A stretch of DNA of 64,000 bases, from positions 1,116,001 through 1,180,000 of the forward strand of contig NZ_SMGK01000001.1 in assembly GCF_004339725.1 (NCBI RefSeq), given 5' to 3'. This DNA comes from Acidipila rosea (GTDB taxonomy: Bacteria; Acidobacteriota; Terriglobia; Terriglobales; Acidobacteriaceae). A model generated the notes under the pieces. That model searched no databases and was not told the origin of the DNA. It was given only the letters and a program-made list of their open reading frames with translations. A program made the position numbers and the translations under genes. Shown piece by piece: positions 54,496-64,000 of the stretch. Numbering within the stretch: position 1 is the stretch's first letter; each line of letters starts with the position of its first letter.

Positions 54496-54738
54496 GCAAT
54501 TCGGTGGCCTCATCCTGCGATCTATGGTTTTTCATAGATCATTGCTATGAAGTTTATGGAGGAATTACTCCCACCATTTGCCAGGCCGCTCCGTCGGTTA
54601 CCAGGGGCTCCGTTATATCTCTTTGAAAATAAGAGGTATACGGATTAAACTGGTTCCGGGAGTAAGCCATGGCTCGGCTGGCACTTCAGTTGCTGCTAGG
54701 GTTGTGAAGTATCAGCGCTCCAGCGCGTGTCGTCCTCC
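54496..54738. other. Intergenic stretch with an 8-bp hairpin
   Basis: GATCTATG (54519-54526) and CATAGATC (54533-54540) form a perfect stem with a GTTTTT loop. No T-run follows, so I do not call a terminator. The remaining bases before the kinase gene show no clear promoter. Confidence 0.4.
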
Positions 54739-57579
54739 ATGGAAAGGTCACTGCAAACTCGTATCACCGTTGTTCTGCTGGCACTCTTCACAGCATCCGC
54801 GGTGGTGCTTGCAGCCTTCAACTATGTGCAGGAGAGCAGGTTCCAGCAGCCTTACGACGGTGTCGTCTGGGTCGAGGCGCCTGGCGGTCTTCTCGCCCAG
54901 CGAGTCATCAAGGACGGTCCCGGGCAGCATGCCGGCATCCGGCAGGGTGATCTGCTGGTCTTAGCCGGGGATGCTTCTACCCCACGCTGGGCTTCTCTCG
55001 CACGGCAGATGGTCCGCACCAAGGTCTACGGCTCGCTGAACTATACCGTTCTCCGCCGCGGCATCCGCCTCACCATTCCTGTCATTCTCAATGCCACCGA
55101 CCGCAGCATGTACCAGGGTCTGCGGCTGATCGCGCTCATCTATCTCGGCATCGGCTTTTATGTGCTCTTCCGCCGCTGGACCGCGCCGCACTCCACCCAC
55201 TTCTACATCTTCTGCCTGGTGTCGTTTGTCTTCTATTCGTTCAACTACACCGGCAAGCTGAATCAGTTCGACTGGATCATCTACTGGGGCGGCATCCTTG
55301 CCAGCTCTCTGCAGCCGGCGCTCTTCGTGCATTTCGCGCTTGCCTTCTCTGACGAACGCCGCGTCCTGCACCGCTGGCTCATCCCGCTCACCTATGTGCC
55401 CGCGTGCGTTGTTGTGGGACTGCAGGTGCTGGCCATCACCCAGTGGTCCGCCACCGGCATCCTTGCCCATCGCCTTGACCAGACGGCGACCGCCTACCTC
55501 GCTGTCTACTATGGGATCGCGGCGACCATCTTTTATGTGCGCTACAAGCGCAGCAAGGTTCCCCTGCGCCGCCAGCAGCTCAAGTGGCTGACGCGCGGCA
55601 CCCTCGTCGCCATCATCCCCTTCACGCTGCTTTATGTGCTGCCGTTTCTCCTTGATGTCCCCACGCCGGACTTCGTCCGCAACCTGGCAGGCATCTCGCT
55701 CATCTTCCTGCCGCTGACATTCAGCTGGGCCATCATCCGCTATCGGCTGATGGACGTCGATCTCATCTTCAAGCGCGGCGTCACCTACACCCTCGCCACC
55801 GCCGCCCTGGTCGGCCTCTACTTCGCCTTCGTGGCCGTGGCCGGCGAACTTGTCCATAAGCACCTGCCCAGCGCTGGCGCATGGGGTCTCATCGTCGCCA
55901 TCATCGTCACTGCGCAGTTGGTCGAGCCGCTCAAGCGCAGCATCCAGGGCCGCGTCGATCGCGTCTTTGACCGCCGCCGCTACGACTACCGCAAGACCCT
56001 CATCGAGTTCGGCCGCGGCCTCAACTCACAGACCGAGCTGCGCGCCCTGCTCAACTCCATCGTGGACCGCCTGCCCCGCACGCTCCTCGTCGCGCGCGTA
56101 GCCGTCTTCCTCTCCGAGTCGCCCGGCGTCTACCGCCTCGCCGCCGGTCATGGTCTGCCGTCGTCTCTCTACAACGCAGAGGATTTCATCGACCTCGGCT
56201 TCCTCGACTTCGACCAGCCCGGCGCCGGTTCGCACATCTTCCTTGAGAACCCGCAGCAGGCGCTTCACCTCAACGAGCGCGAGCGCCGCACCGCCGCCGC
56301 CCTTGACCTGAACTACTATCTGCCCTGCAGCATTCAGGAGCGCGGTGCCGAGCGCACCATCGCCGTCATCGGCCTCGGCCGTACCACCGGCGGCGATTTC
56401 CTCTCCAGTGAAGACGTGGAGCTGCTCGAGTCCCTCGCCGACTACATCGGCATCGCCATTCAAAACGCGCGCCTCTACGCCAGCCTTGAAGAGAAGATCA
56501 CCGAATACGAACGCCTCAAGGAGTTCAACGAGAACATAGTCGAGTCGATCAACGTCGGCATCCTCGCCGTCGACCTTGAAGAGCGCATCGAGAGCTGGAA
56601 CTCGCAGATGGAGGTCATGTACGCGCTGCCCCGCGTCCAGGCCGTCGGCCAGCATCTCTCCGTTATCTTTCCTGAGAGCCTCATGGCCGAGTTCCGCCGC
56701 GTCAAGGACGAGCCCGGCGTGCACAATCTCTACAAGTTCCGCCTGGAGATGCTCAACCGTGAAAAGCGCATGGTCAACATCGCCATCGCGCCCCTGGTCT
56801 CCCGCGAATTCAAAACCGTCGGTCGCATTCTCCTCATCGACGACATCACCGGCCGCACCGAGCTTGAGGCGCAGCTCGCGCAGGCAGAGAAGCTCTCCTC
56901 GATAGGGCTGCTCGCCGCCGGCGTTGCCCATGAGGTCAACACCCCGCTCGCCGTCATCTCCTCTTACACGCAGATGCTCACCAAGCAGGCGCGCGGCGAT
57001 GAGAAGCTCTCTCCGCTGCTGGAGAAGATCACCCAGCAGACCTTCCGCGCCTCTGAGATCGTCAACGGTCTGCTCAACTTCTCCCGTACCAGCACCACCG
57101 AGTTCCGCGAGACCGACCTCAACGCCATCATCCGCGACACCCTCACGCTCATCGAGCACCAGTTCAAGACCGCCCAGGTGGCCATCGAGCCCGCGCTCGC
57201 CCAGGACCTTCCGCTGATTCTCGGCAACACCGGCAAGCTGCAGCAGGTCTTCCTCAACCTCTTCCTCAACGCCAAGGATGCGATGAACAGCGGAGGCACG
57301 CTCCGCATCACCACCGCGGTCAACGGCCACGTCAGCGTTTCCATCACTGACACCGGCGCCGGCATCGCGCCCGAGCACCTGCAGCGCATCTACGATCCGT
57401 TCTTCACCACTAAGGCCAGCCCTCAGGAAGGGCAGCGCCGTGGCACCGGCCTCGGTCTAGCCGTCAGCTACGGCATCATCCAGGAACACGCCGGCAAAAT
57501 CCGTGTAGAGAGCCAGGTCGGCGCCGGCACCACCTTTCACCTTGAATTCCCCATGTTAAGGAAACCCGCGCATGTCTGA
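54739..57579 (+). CDS. PDZ/multi-TM/GAF/PAS sensor histidine kinase
   Basis: About 946 residues from the ATG at 54739; an in-frame GTG at 54727 is the other option and neither has an obvious ribosome site. One N-terminal helix, then a PDZ-like domain (about residues 40-110; GLLAQRVIKDGPGQHAGIRQGDLLV). A block of about seven or eight membrane helices (115-395) resembles 7TM sensor modules. A GAF domain (about 425-595), a PAS domain (about 610-725; ENIVESINVGILAVDLEERIESWNS) and a kinase core follow: H-box LLAAGVAHEVNTPLAVISSY, N box FLNLFLNAKDAMNSGG, G1 DTGAGIAPEHL and G2 GTGLGLAVSYGII. It overlaps the next gene, an NtrC-type regulator, by 8 nt, so they form a two-component pair. Confidence 0.93.
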   Translation: MERSLQTRITVVLLALFTASAVVLAAFNYVQESRFQQPYDGVVWVEAPGGLLAQRVIKDGPGQHAGIRQGDLLVLAGDASTPRWASLARQMVRTKVYGSLNYTVLRRGIRLTIPVILNATDRSMYQGLRLIALIYLGIGFYVLFRRWTAPHSTHFYIFCLVSFVFYSFNYTGKLNQFDWIIYWGGILASSLQPALFVHFALAFSDERRVLHRWLIPLTYVPACVVVGLQVLAITQWSATGILAHRLDQTATAYLAVYYGIAATIFYVRYKRSKVPLRRQQLKWLTRGTLVAIIPFTLLYVLPFLLDVPTPDFVRNLAGISLIFLPLTFSWAIIRYRLMDVDLIFKRGVTYTLATAALVGLYFAFVAVAGELVHKHLPSAGAWGLIVAIIVTAQLVEPLKRSIQGRVDRVFDRRRYDYRKTLIEFGRGLNSQTELRALLNSIVDRLPRTLLVARVAVFLSESPGVYRLAAGHGLPSSLYNAEDFIDLGFLDFDQPGAGSHIFLENPQQALHLNERERRTAAALDLNYYLPCSIQERGAERTIAVIGLGRTTGGDFLSSEDVELLESLADYIGIAIQNARLYASLEEKITEYERLKEFNENIVESINVGILAVDLEERIESWNSQMEVMYALPRVQAVGQHLSVIFPESLMAEFRRVKDEPGVHNLYKFRLEMLNREKRMVNIAIAPLVSREFKTVGRILLIDDITGRTELEAQLAQAEKLSSIGLLAAGVAHEVNTPLAVISSYTQMLTKQARGDEKLSPLLEKITQQTFRASEIVNGLLNFSRTSTTEFRETDLNAIIRDTLTLIEHQFKTAQVAIEPALAQDLPLILGNTGKLQQVFLNLFLNAKDAMNSGGTLRITTAVNGHVSVSITDTGAGIAPEHLQRIYDPFFTTKASPQEGQRRGTGLGLAVSYGIIQEHAGKIRVESQVGAGTTFHLEFPMLRKPAHV

Positions 57580-59014
57580 AGCCCCCGTGGCCGTCCCAAG
57601 CGGCGTCTCCCAGCTCCCCGTACAGGAAGTGCAGTACCGCATCCTCATCATTGATGACGAGGCTGCCATCCGTGAGTCGCTCGAAACCCTCCTCGTGCTC
57701 GAAGGCTACGCCGTCGAAATGGCGATCAATGGCGAGGCCGGTCTCGTCCGCATCGAGCAGCAGAACTACGATCTTGTTCTTCTCGATCTCGCCCTGCCCG
57801 GCAGGAGCGGTCTTGAACTGCTGCCGCTCATCCGCGAGCGCCAGCCCGATCTGCCCGTCATCATGATCACCGCCTACGGCAAGGTGGAGAATGTCGTCGA
57901 CGCCATCCGCGCCGGCGCACAAAACTTCGTCCAGAAGCCCTGGGACAACGAAAAGCTCCTCGCCGATATCCGCGCCGCCATCGCCCGCCGCCACGCCGAG
58001 GAAGAGAACGTCCAGTTGAAGCGCGCCCTCAAGCAGCGCTACAACTTCTCAAACATCATCGGCAAGAGCGAGCTGATGCTCCGCATCTTCGACCTCGTGG
58101 CCCAGGTGGCTCCCAGCCGCTCCACCGTCCTCATCCAGGGTGAGAGTGGAACCGGCAAGGAGCTCATCGCCAAGGCCCTCCACGCCAACTCGCCCCGCCG
58201 CGACAAGCCCTTCATCCCCGTGAACACCGGCGCCGTCCCCACTGACCTCTTGGAGTCGACACTCTTCGGCCACACCAAGGGAGCCTTCACCTCCGCCATC
58301 GCCGCGAAAAAGGGCTACTTCGAGCTTGCCAACGGCGGCACCCTCTTCCTCGATGAAATCGGCACGATGAGCATGGACACCCAGGCCAAGATCCTCCGCG
58401 TGCTTCAGGACCGCCGCTTCATGCAGCTCGGCGGAGTCGCCGAGATCCAGGTCGATGTCCGCATCGTCACCGCCACCAACGTCGATCTCCGCCAGGCCGT
58501 CAGGGAAGGGAAGTTCCGCGAGGATCTTTACTACCGCCTCAACGTCATCACCGTCGATCTTCCGCCGCTGCGCGCCCGTCGTGAAGATATCCCGCTGCTC
58601 GCCGCTCACTTCCTCAAGCGCTACAGCGAGGAGAACGACCTCCCGTTGCGCGTCCTCGGTCCCGAGGCGCTCCGTGCCCTCGTCGAGTACGACTGGCCGG
58701 GTAATGTGCGCGAGCTTGAGAATGTGATCGAGCGCAGCGTCGTGCTCTCTTCCACGCCGCATGTCGGCATCGAGCTGCTCCCCGGCCATCTCACCGGCCG
58801 CAACTACTCCTCCAGCCTCCTCGAACACAACCCCGAGGCTTCGCTCTTTGAAATCCTCGAGAACATCGAGCGGCGCATCATCGTCGACAAGCTGGAGCGC
58901 TGCAACTGGAACCAGACCGAGGCCGCCGAGCAGTTCCGCATCCCGCTCTCGACCCTCAACCAGAAGATCAAGCGCCTCAATGTAGAGATACGCAAGCGGA
59001 TCAAGGAGAGCTGA
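57572..59014 (+). CDS. NtrC-family sigma-54-dependent response regulator (GAFTSA variant)
   Basis: A 480-residue regulator. The receiver domain (about 22-140) has Asp28-Asp29 and the phosphoacceptor Asp72 (LVLLDLALPG) and Lys122 (QNFVQKPWD). The AAA+ domain has Walker A GESGTGKE at 190-197, and Walker B in GGTLFLDEIGTM. The sigma-54 contact loop reads GAFTSA at 237-242, where nearly all members have GAFTGA. The R-finger region (REDLYYRLNVI) is intact. A FIS-type helix-turn-helix closes the protein (NWNQTEAAEQFRIPLSTLNQKI). It shares an 8-nt overlap with the sensor kinase gene. Targets are unknown; the symporter gene starts 170 bp downstream. Confidence 0.95.
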   Translation: MSEAPVAVPSGVSQLPVQEVQYRILIIDDEAAIRESLETLLVLEGYAVEMAINGEAGLVRIEQQNYDLVLLDLALPGRSGLELLPLIRERQPDLPVIMITAYGKVENVVDAIRAGAQNFVQKPWDNEKLLADIRAAIARRHAEEENVQLKRALKQRYNFSNIIGKSELMLRIFDLVAQVAPSRSTVLIQGESGTGKELIAKALHANSPRRDKPFIPVNTGAVPTDLLESTLFGHTKGAFTSAIAAKKGYFELANGGTLFLDEIGTMSMDTQAKILRVLQDRRFMQLGGVAEIQVDVRIVTATNVDLRQAVREGKFREDLYYRLNVITVDLPPLRARREDIPLLAAHFLKRYSEENDLPLRVLGPEALRALVEYDWPGNVRELENVIERSVVLSSTPHVGIELLPGHLTGRNYSSSLLEHNPEASLFEILENIERRIIVDKLERCNWNQTEAAEQFRIPLSTLNQKIKRLNVEIRKRIKES

Positions 59015-59184
59015 CCCCGGTCCGCCTGCTCATTTTTTTTTGAAAGTTCCAATAGACGATGTTTGTGAAAACGGGTACATTGTCCAAGGACGAAGCAAGC
59101 TACTCCTGCCTTCGGCCCATTGCCAGACGCTCGCGCAACCGCTAAAGTGACCAGCGAACCTCCAGAAAGGAACCACAAAGCCCC

Positions 59185-61002
<1,818 letters not shown>

Positions 61003-61014
61003 GAGCCCGTTTCC

Positions 61015-61275
61015 ATGAACCTCGACCTTCGCATCCCCATGGGCCTGCTCTTCCTGATCGTCGGCGCCATCCTTACCGTCTTCGGCGCGCTCACTCGCGG
61101 CAGCGCCATCTACGTCCACTCCAACGGACTGGACATCAACCTCATCTGGGGTCTGGTCATGTTCGTCTTCGGCGCGATCATGTTTTTCCTGGGCCGCGCC
61201 GGCGACAAGCGCGCCAAGGGCAAGCCCGTCGAGGGAACGAACCAGCCCCTCAGGGGCGGCCACGGCCATCACTAA
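61015..61275 (+). CDS. Small two-helix membrane protein co-encoded with the symporter
   Basis: An 86-residue protein with two hydrophobic helices at about 9-26 (MGLLFLIVGAILTVFGAL) and 42-60 (LIWGLVMFVFGAIMFFLG), joined by a periplasmic-looking loop. A polar, basic, His-ended tail follows (GDKRAKGKP...GGHGHH). It starts 12 bp after the symporter stop, so it is likely one operon. I do not recognise a named family; accessory role for the transporter is inferred from position only. A strong terminator follows. Confidence 0.82.
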   Translation: MNLDLRIPMGLLFLIVGAILTVFGALTRGSAIYVHSNGLDINLIWGLVMFVFGAIMFFLGRAGDKRAKGKPVEGTNQPLRGGHGHH

Positions 61276-61303
61276 ACCTGGAATGCCACGCTGAAAAGCA
61301 AAC

Positions 61304-61349
61304 AGGGAAGGCCGTCTCTTGTCTCGAGACGGCCTTCCCTGCGTTTTTT
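61304..61349 (+). terminator. Rho-independent terminator after the symporter operon
   Basis: AGGGAAGGCCGTCTC (61304-61318) and GAGACGGCCTTCCCT (61326-61340) form a perfect 15-bp stem with a 7-nt loop, followed by GCG and six T residues (61344-61349). It is between convergent genes and may also stop the leftward metallothionein transcript. Confidence 0.93.
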
Positions 61350-61366
61350 ATCCGTGCCGGTTTGCC

Positions 61367-61522
61367 TTAAGCCTTCAGCGCTTCACCCTGGCAGCTGGGA
61401 TGGCTGCATTGGCAGGTAATCTCCGTCACATGCTTTGCGTCCTCGCACCACTCGCTGCAATACTTCTTTCCGGTTACCTGACAATTGCAGGCTGCGTGTG
61501 CGCACTTCTTTGTATCCGCCAT
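61367..61522 (-). CDS. Prokaryotic metallothionein
   Basis: A 51-residue protein from the ATG at 61522, 7 nt after AAGGAGAG; a longer frame adds 12 residues but has a poorer start. Eight cysteines (7, 12, 14, 22, 26, 37, 39, 44) with histidines at 9 and 41 follow the bacterial metallothionein (SmtA-like) pattern: CAHAACNCQV, YCSEWCEDAKH and CQCSHPSC. Such proteins bind Zn or Cd in a four-metal cluster and buffer metals in the cytoplasm. No SmtB-type regulator gene is adjacent. Confidence 0.9.
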   Translation of the reverse strand: MADTKKCAHAACNCQVTGKKYCSEWCEDAKHVTEITCQCSHPSCQGEALKA

Positions 61523-61642
61523 TCGAATCTCTCCTTGCCGGCTGAATATCTTCCTCACCGGCGCCGATAGGTAGGATGCACGAATAGCCCTCGTGCGCCG
61601 CTCTGCTTTTCAACAAGCGGCAAACGGTAAACTGAGAGCAGC

Positions 61643-64000
61643 ATGAAACATCGCATCATTGAGCACTATGAACTCACCCGGCGTCTCGGCGCGGGCGGCA
61701 GCGGGGTCGTCTATCTGGCCAACGACACCCGCTTGATGAGGCCCGTAGTGCTCAAGATTCTCAAGCGCGGCTCCCTCACACTCGAGCAGATGCGCACCAC
61801 CGTGCTCCGCGAAGCCCGCATGGCCTCGGCCATCGAGCACCCCAACGTCTGCGCCATCTACGAGGTGGGGGAAGAAGGCGAAGAGGCCTTCATCGTCATG
61901 CAATATGTCCCCGGCCAGTCTCTCGACAAGCTCATCGCCCGCGGGCCTGCCAGCGTGCAGCTCGTGCTCTCGGTGGGCATCCAGATCGCCGATGGACTCA
62001 GCGCCGCGCACTCCCTCGGCATCTTTCACCGTGATCTCAAGCCCGCCAACGTCATGCTCACCGACGGAGGTCTCGCCAAGATCCTCGACTTCGGCCTCGC
62101 CCGCCGTCTCACTCCCGAGGAAGCCGAGTTCGACCCCGCGAAGACCGCCCCGCGTAAGCCCGGTCCCGTCGCTGCCACATACACCGCGCGCGGCGGCACC
62201 ATCGCCTACATGGCCCCCGAGCAGTTCGTCACCGGCCAGAGCAGCGTGCAGAGCGATCTCTGGGCGCTCGGCGTCATCCTCTACGAGCTCGTCAGCGGCC
62301 GCCATCCCTTCGCCCGCCCCGATGCCGATGAGTTTCAGAGCATCCGCGCCATCCAGTTCGTCGATCCGCCCTCACTCAGCGAGTGCTGCGCCCACGTGCC
62401 CCCGGAGTTGTCCAGCGTTATCCTCTGCTGCCTGCAGAAGACCCCCGCCGAGCGCACCTCCAGCGCCGCCGAGGTTCGCGAGTCGCTCAAGACCGTCATG
62501 AAGGCGCTTCAGCTTGAGACTGGCATCATCCCCGGCGAGGCCGCCGCCAATCTCCCCGTCTCCAGCGCCGAAAGCGAAAAGCGCACCACCGGCCTGCTCT
62601 CCATGCTTGCCGAGCGTTTCCGCGAATCCGCCGACACGCAGCTGCGCCAGAACACGGTCCTCGTGCTGCCCTTCAAAAACTTCGGCGCCGCCGACGTCCC
62701 GCTGCTCTACGGCTCCGCCCTGGCCGATGCCATCGCCGCGCGCCTGGCCCGCATGCCGTCGCTCATTGTCCGTCCGTCCAGCGCGCTTATGCACCTTCCC
62801 CTGGCGCAGATGGACCCCCTCGCCGTCGGGCAAAAGCTCCTCGCGCAATGGGTGCTCACCGGCAACTTCCTGCGCTCTGAGAAGGGCTTCGATCTCAACT
62901 GGCAGCTCCTTGACGTCTCCCGCCAGAGCGTCAAGACAGGCGGCGCCATCAACGTTGCGTCCTTCGATCTCGTAGCCGTCCAGACCGAGATATGCAATGA
63001 GGTCTTCGCCTCCCTGCAGGGTGGCCGGCAGCTCCAGAACCAGCCCGAGCGCAACCATGGCAGCAACGGGGTCCGCAGCGCTCCGCTCGGCGAGGCCGTC
63101 TCCGAGGACTATCTGCAGGCCCGCGCCATGCTCTCGTCCTTCATGCAGCGCACCGGCAGCCGCAGCGATCTCGACCGCGCCCGGGAGCTCTTCGAGCGCG
63201 TTACCCAGCAGGATGCATCCTTTGCCGCAGCCTGGAGCGGCCTCGGCATCACCCACCTCCAGTACACGCGTCACGGCTTCGGCGGACACATGCACGTCCT
63301 CGCCGCGCGCCGCGCCTTCGACCAGGCTCTCGATCTCGATCCCGGCTCCGCCGAGGCCAACCTCTACCGCATCTACATGCTGCTTTCCCGCGGAGAAAAG
63401 GAGAGCGCCCGCCACGGCATCGAACACCTTCTGCGTACCGCCGGCAATGACTGGAATGTTCACATGGTCACCGGCATCACGCTCCGCCTCGACGGCATGT
63501 ACGAGCAGGCCCTCGAACACTTCAACCAGTCGCTCCGGCTCAATCCTTCCAACGCGCCCATCATCTACAACCACCGCGCCCGCGTCTATCAGTATCAGAA
63601 CCAGCTCGAGCTAGCCGCCGACGAATTGCAGAAGGGGCTCACCCTTGAGCCCAGGCACCCGCTCCTGCGCACCTCGCTCGCCTATCAGCACATGCGTCAG
63701 GGGGAACTGCGTCAGGCCATCGGCATGCTCGAGAATGTCATCCGCGACGACGACAGCATGCGCATCGCCTATCCCACTCTCGCCATGTGCTACGTGCAGG
63801 TCGGCGAACGCGCCCGCGGCGCCGCGCTGATTGAGGAAGATTCGCTCGCCGCAGCCGAAGCCGACAGCGAGATGGCCTATCGCCTCGCCACCTATTTCGC
63901 CGTCGAGGGCGACGAGAGCGAGGCTCTCCACTGGCTGCGCCGCGCCATCTATCTCGGCAATGAAAACTATCCCTGGTTCGCGAAGAATCCCGCCTGGAAC
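61643..64000 (+). CDS. Serine/threonine protein kinase with TolB/FlgO-like and TPR domains (runs off right edge)
   Basis: An open frame of 786 codons with no stop in the window. The Hanks-type kinase domain covers about residues 8-270: glycine loop GAGGSGVV 16-23, Lys38 (VVLKILKRG), catalytic His129-Arg-Asp131 (HRDLKPANV), Asp149-Phe-Gly, and APE-like MAPEQFV. Next is a region like the TolB N-terminal/FlgO fold (VLVLPFKNFGAADVPLLYGSALAD, about 340-480), then TPR repeats (from about 500; LDLDPGSAEANLYRIYML and TLEPRHPLLRTSLAYQ). No membrane helix is visible in the part present, so this looks cytoplasmic. The architecture is common in Acidobacteriota. Substrates unknown. Confidence 0.93.
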   Translation, partial: MKHRIIEHYELTRRLGAGGSGVVYLANDTRLMRPVVLKILKRGSLTLEQMRTTVLREARMASAIEHPNVCAIYEVGEEGEEAFIVMQYVPGQSLDKLIARGPASVQLVLSVGIQIADGLSAAHSLGIFHRDLKPANVMLTDGGLAKILDFGLARRLTPEEAEFDPAKTAPRKPGPVAATYTARGGTIAYMAPEQFVTGQSSVQSDLWALGVILYELVSGRHPFARPDADEFQSIRAIQFVDPPSLSECCAHVPPELSSVILCCLQKTPAERTSSAAEVRESLKTVMKALQLETGIIPGEAAANLPVSSAESEKRTTGLLSMLAERFRESADTQLRQNTVLVLPFKNFGAADVPLLYGSALADAIAARLARMPSLIVRPSSALMHLPLAQMDPLAVGQKLLAQWVLTGNFLRSEKGFDLNWQLLDVSRQSVKTGGAINVASFDLVAVQTEICNEVFASLQGGRQLQNQPERNHGSNGVRSAPLGEAVSEDYLQARAMLSSFMQRTGSRSDLDRARELFERVTQQDASFAAAWSGLGITHLQYTRHGFGGHMHVLAARRAFDQALDLDPGSAEANLYRIYMLLSRGEKESARHGIEHLLRTAGNDWNVHMVTGITLRLDGMYEQALEHFNQSLRLNPSNAPIIYNHRARVYQYQNQLELAADELQKGLTLEPRHPLLRTSLAYQHMRQGELRQAIGMLENVIRDDDSMRIAYPTLAMCYVQVGERARGAALIEEDSLAAAEADSEMAYRLATYFAVEGDESEALHWLRRAIYLGNENYPWFAKNPAWN

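Noticed and set aside
54519..54540. Terminator for the microprotein or kinase region
   Set aside because: The 8-bp hairpin is perfect but lacks a T-run on either strand.
56026..57378. 450-residue minus-strand frame inside the sensor kinase gene
   Set aside because: Antisense to GAF, PAS and H-box motifs, which are unmistakable on the plus strand.
62372..63574. 400-residue minus-strand frame opposite the kinase-TPR gene
   Set aside because: Antisense to the kinase C-terminal and TPR coding region, no motif.

Overview
The window looks like a chromosomal segment of a member of the Acidobacteriota (Acidobacteriaceae/Terriglobales type). This is inferred from gene content: a fused BcsA-BcsB cellulose synthase, a fused LptF-LptG permease, Big_2-type lipoproteins, kinase-TPR proteins, a CIRCE-controlled groESL and uniformly high GC. 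No ribosomal RNA or marker gene fixes the species.

Region 1 (1-8.8 kb) is the end of an integrative conjugative element. It has the start of a VirB2-VirB3-VirB4 (TrbC-D-E) operon running off the left edge, a Big_2/beta-propeller lipoprotein as cargo, a LysR regulator, an excisionase-like helix-turn-helix protein and a tyrosine recombinase that ends 69 bp from the 3' end of a tRNA-Glu gene. Near-identical operator-like sequences lie upstream of the transfer operon and upstream of the lysR/xis pair, in opposite orientations.

Region 2 (8.9-22.1 kb) is mostly core. It holds an electron transfer flavoprotein cluster (etfB, a two-TM protein, etfA, a UBP zinc finger), a GT26 glycosyltransferase, a CHASE3-type/PAS/GGDEF/EAL protein, an operon of TPR protein, YvcK, an RsbW-like kinase and a STAS antagonist, a secreted creatininase-family protein, DUF4254, an ATP-grasp enzyme with GalT, and tRNA-Lys.

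Region 3 (22.1-35.5 kb) is a cellulose operon: bcsQ, bcsAB (fused), bcsZ and bcsC with overlapping or abutting ends, followed by a secreted helical-repeat protein and a YtxH protein. The PilZ c-di-GMP site of BcsAB is intact, so the GGDEF/EAL protein at 12.6-15.0 kb is a possible upstream signal source (inference).

Region 4 (35.5-54.5 kb) carries housekeeping genes: clpC, a lone LolD-type ATPase, a half-length AI-2E permease, smc, lptFG, DUF302, a PAS histidine kinase, groEL/groES behind a CIRCE element, a Tat-exported metallo-hydrolase, and dnaX-ebfC. ebfC is frameshifted by a 28-bp tandem duplication.

Region 5 (54.4-64 kb) has a 31-codon possible membrane microprotein, a PDZ/7TM-like/GAF/PAS histidine kinase overlapping its NtrC-type sigma-54 activator (with GAFTSA in place of GAFTGA), a sodium:solute symporter with a small membrane partner, a metallothionein, and a serine/threonine kinase-TPR protein running off the right edge.

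I found no CRISPR array or obvious defence system. The least expected items are the paired ICE operators, the ebfC duplication, the ETF membrane protein, the SMC head insertion and the kinase/GAFTSA regulator pair.
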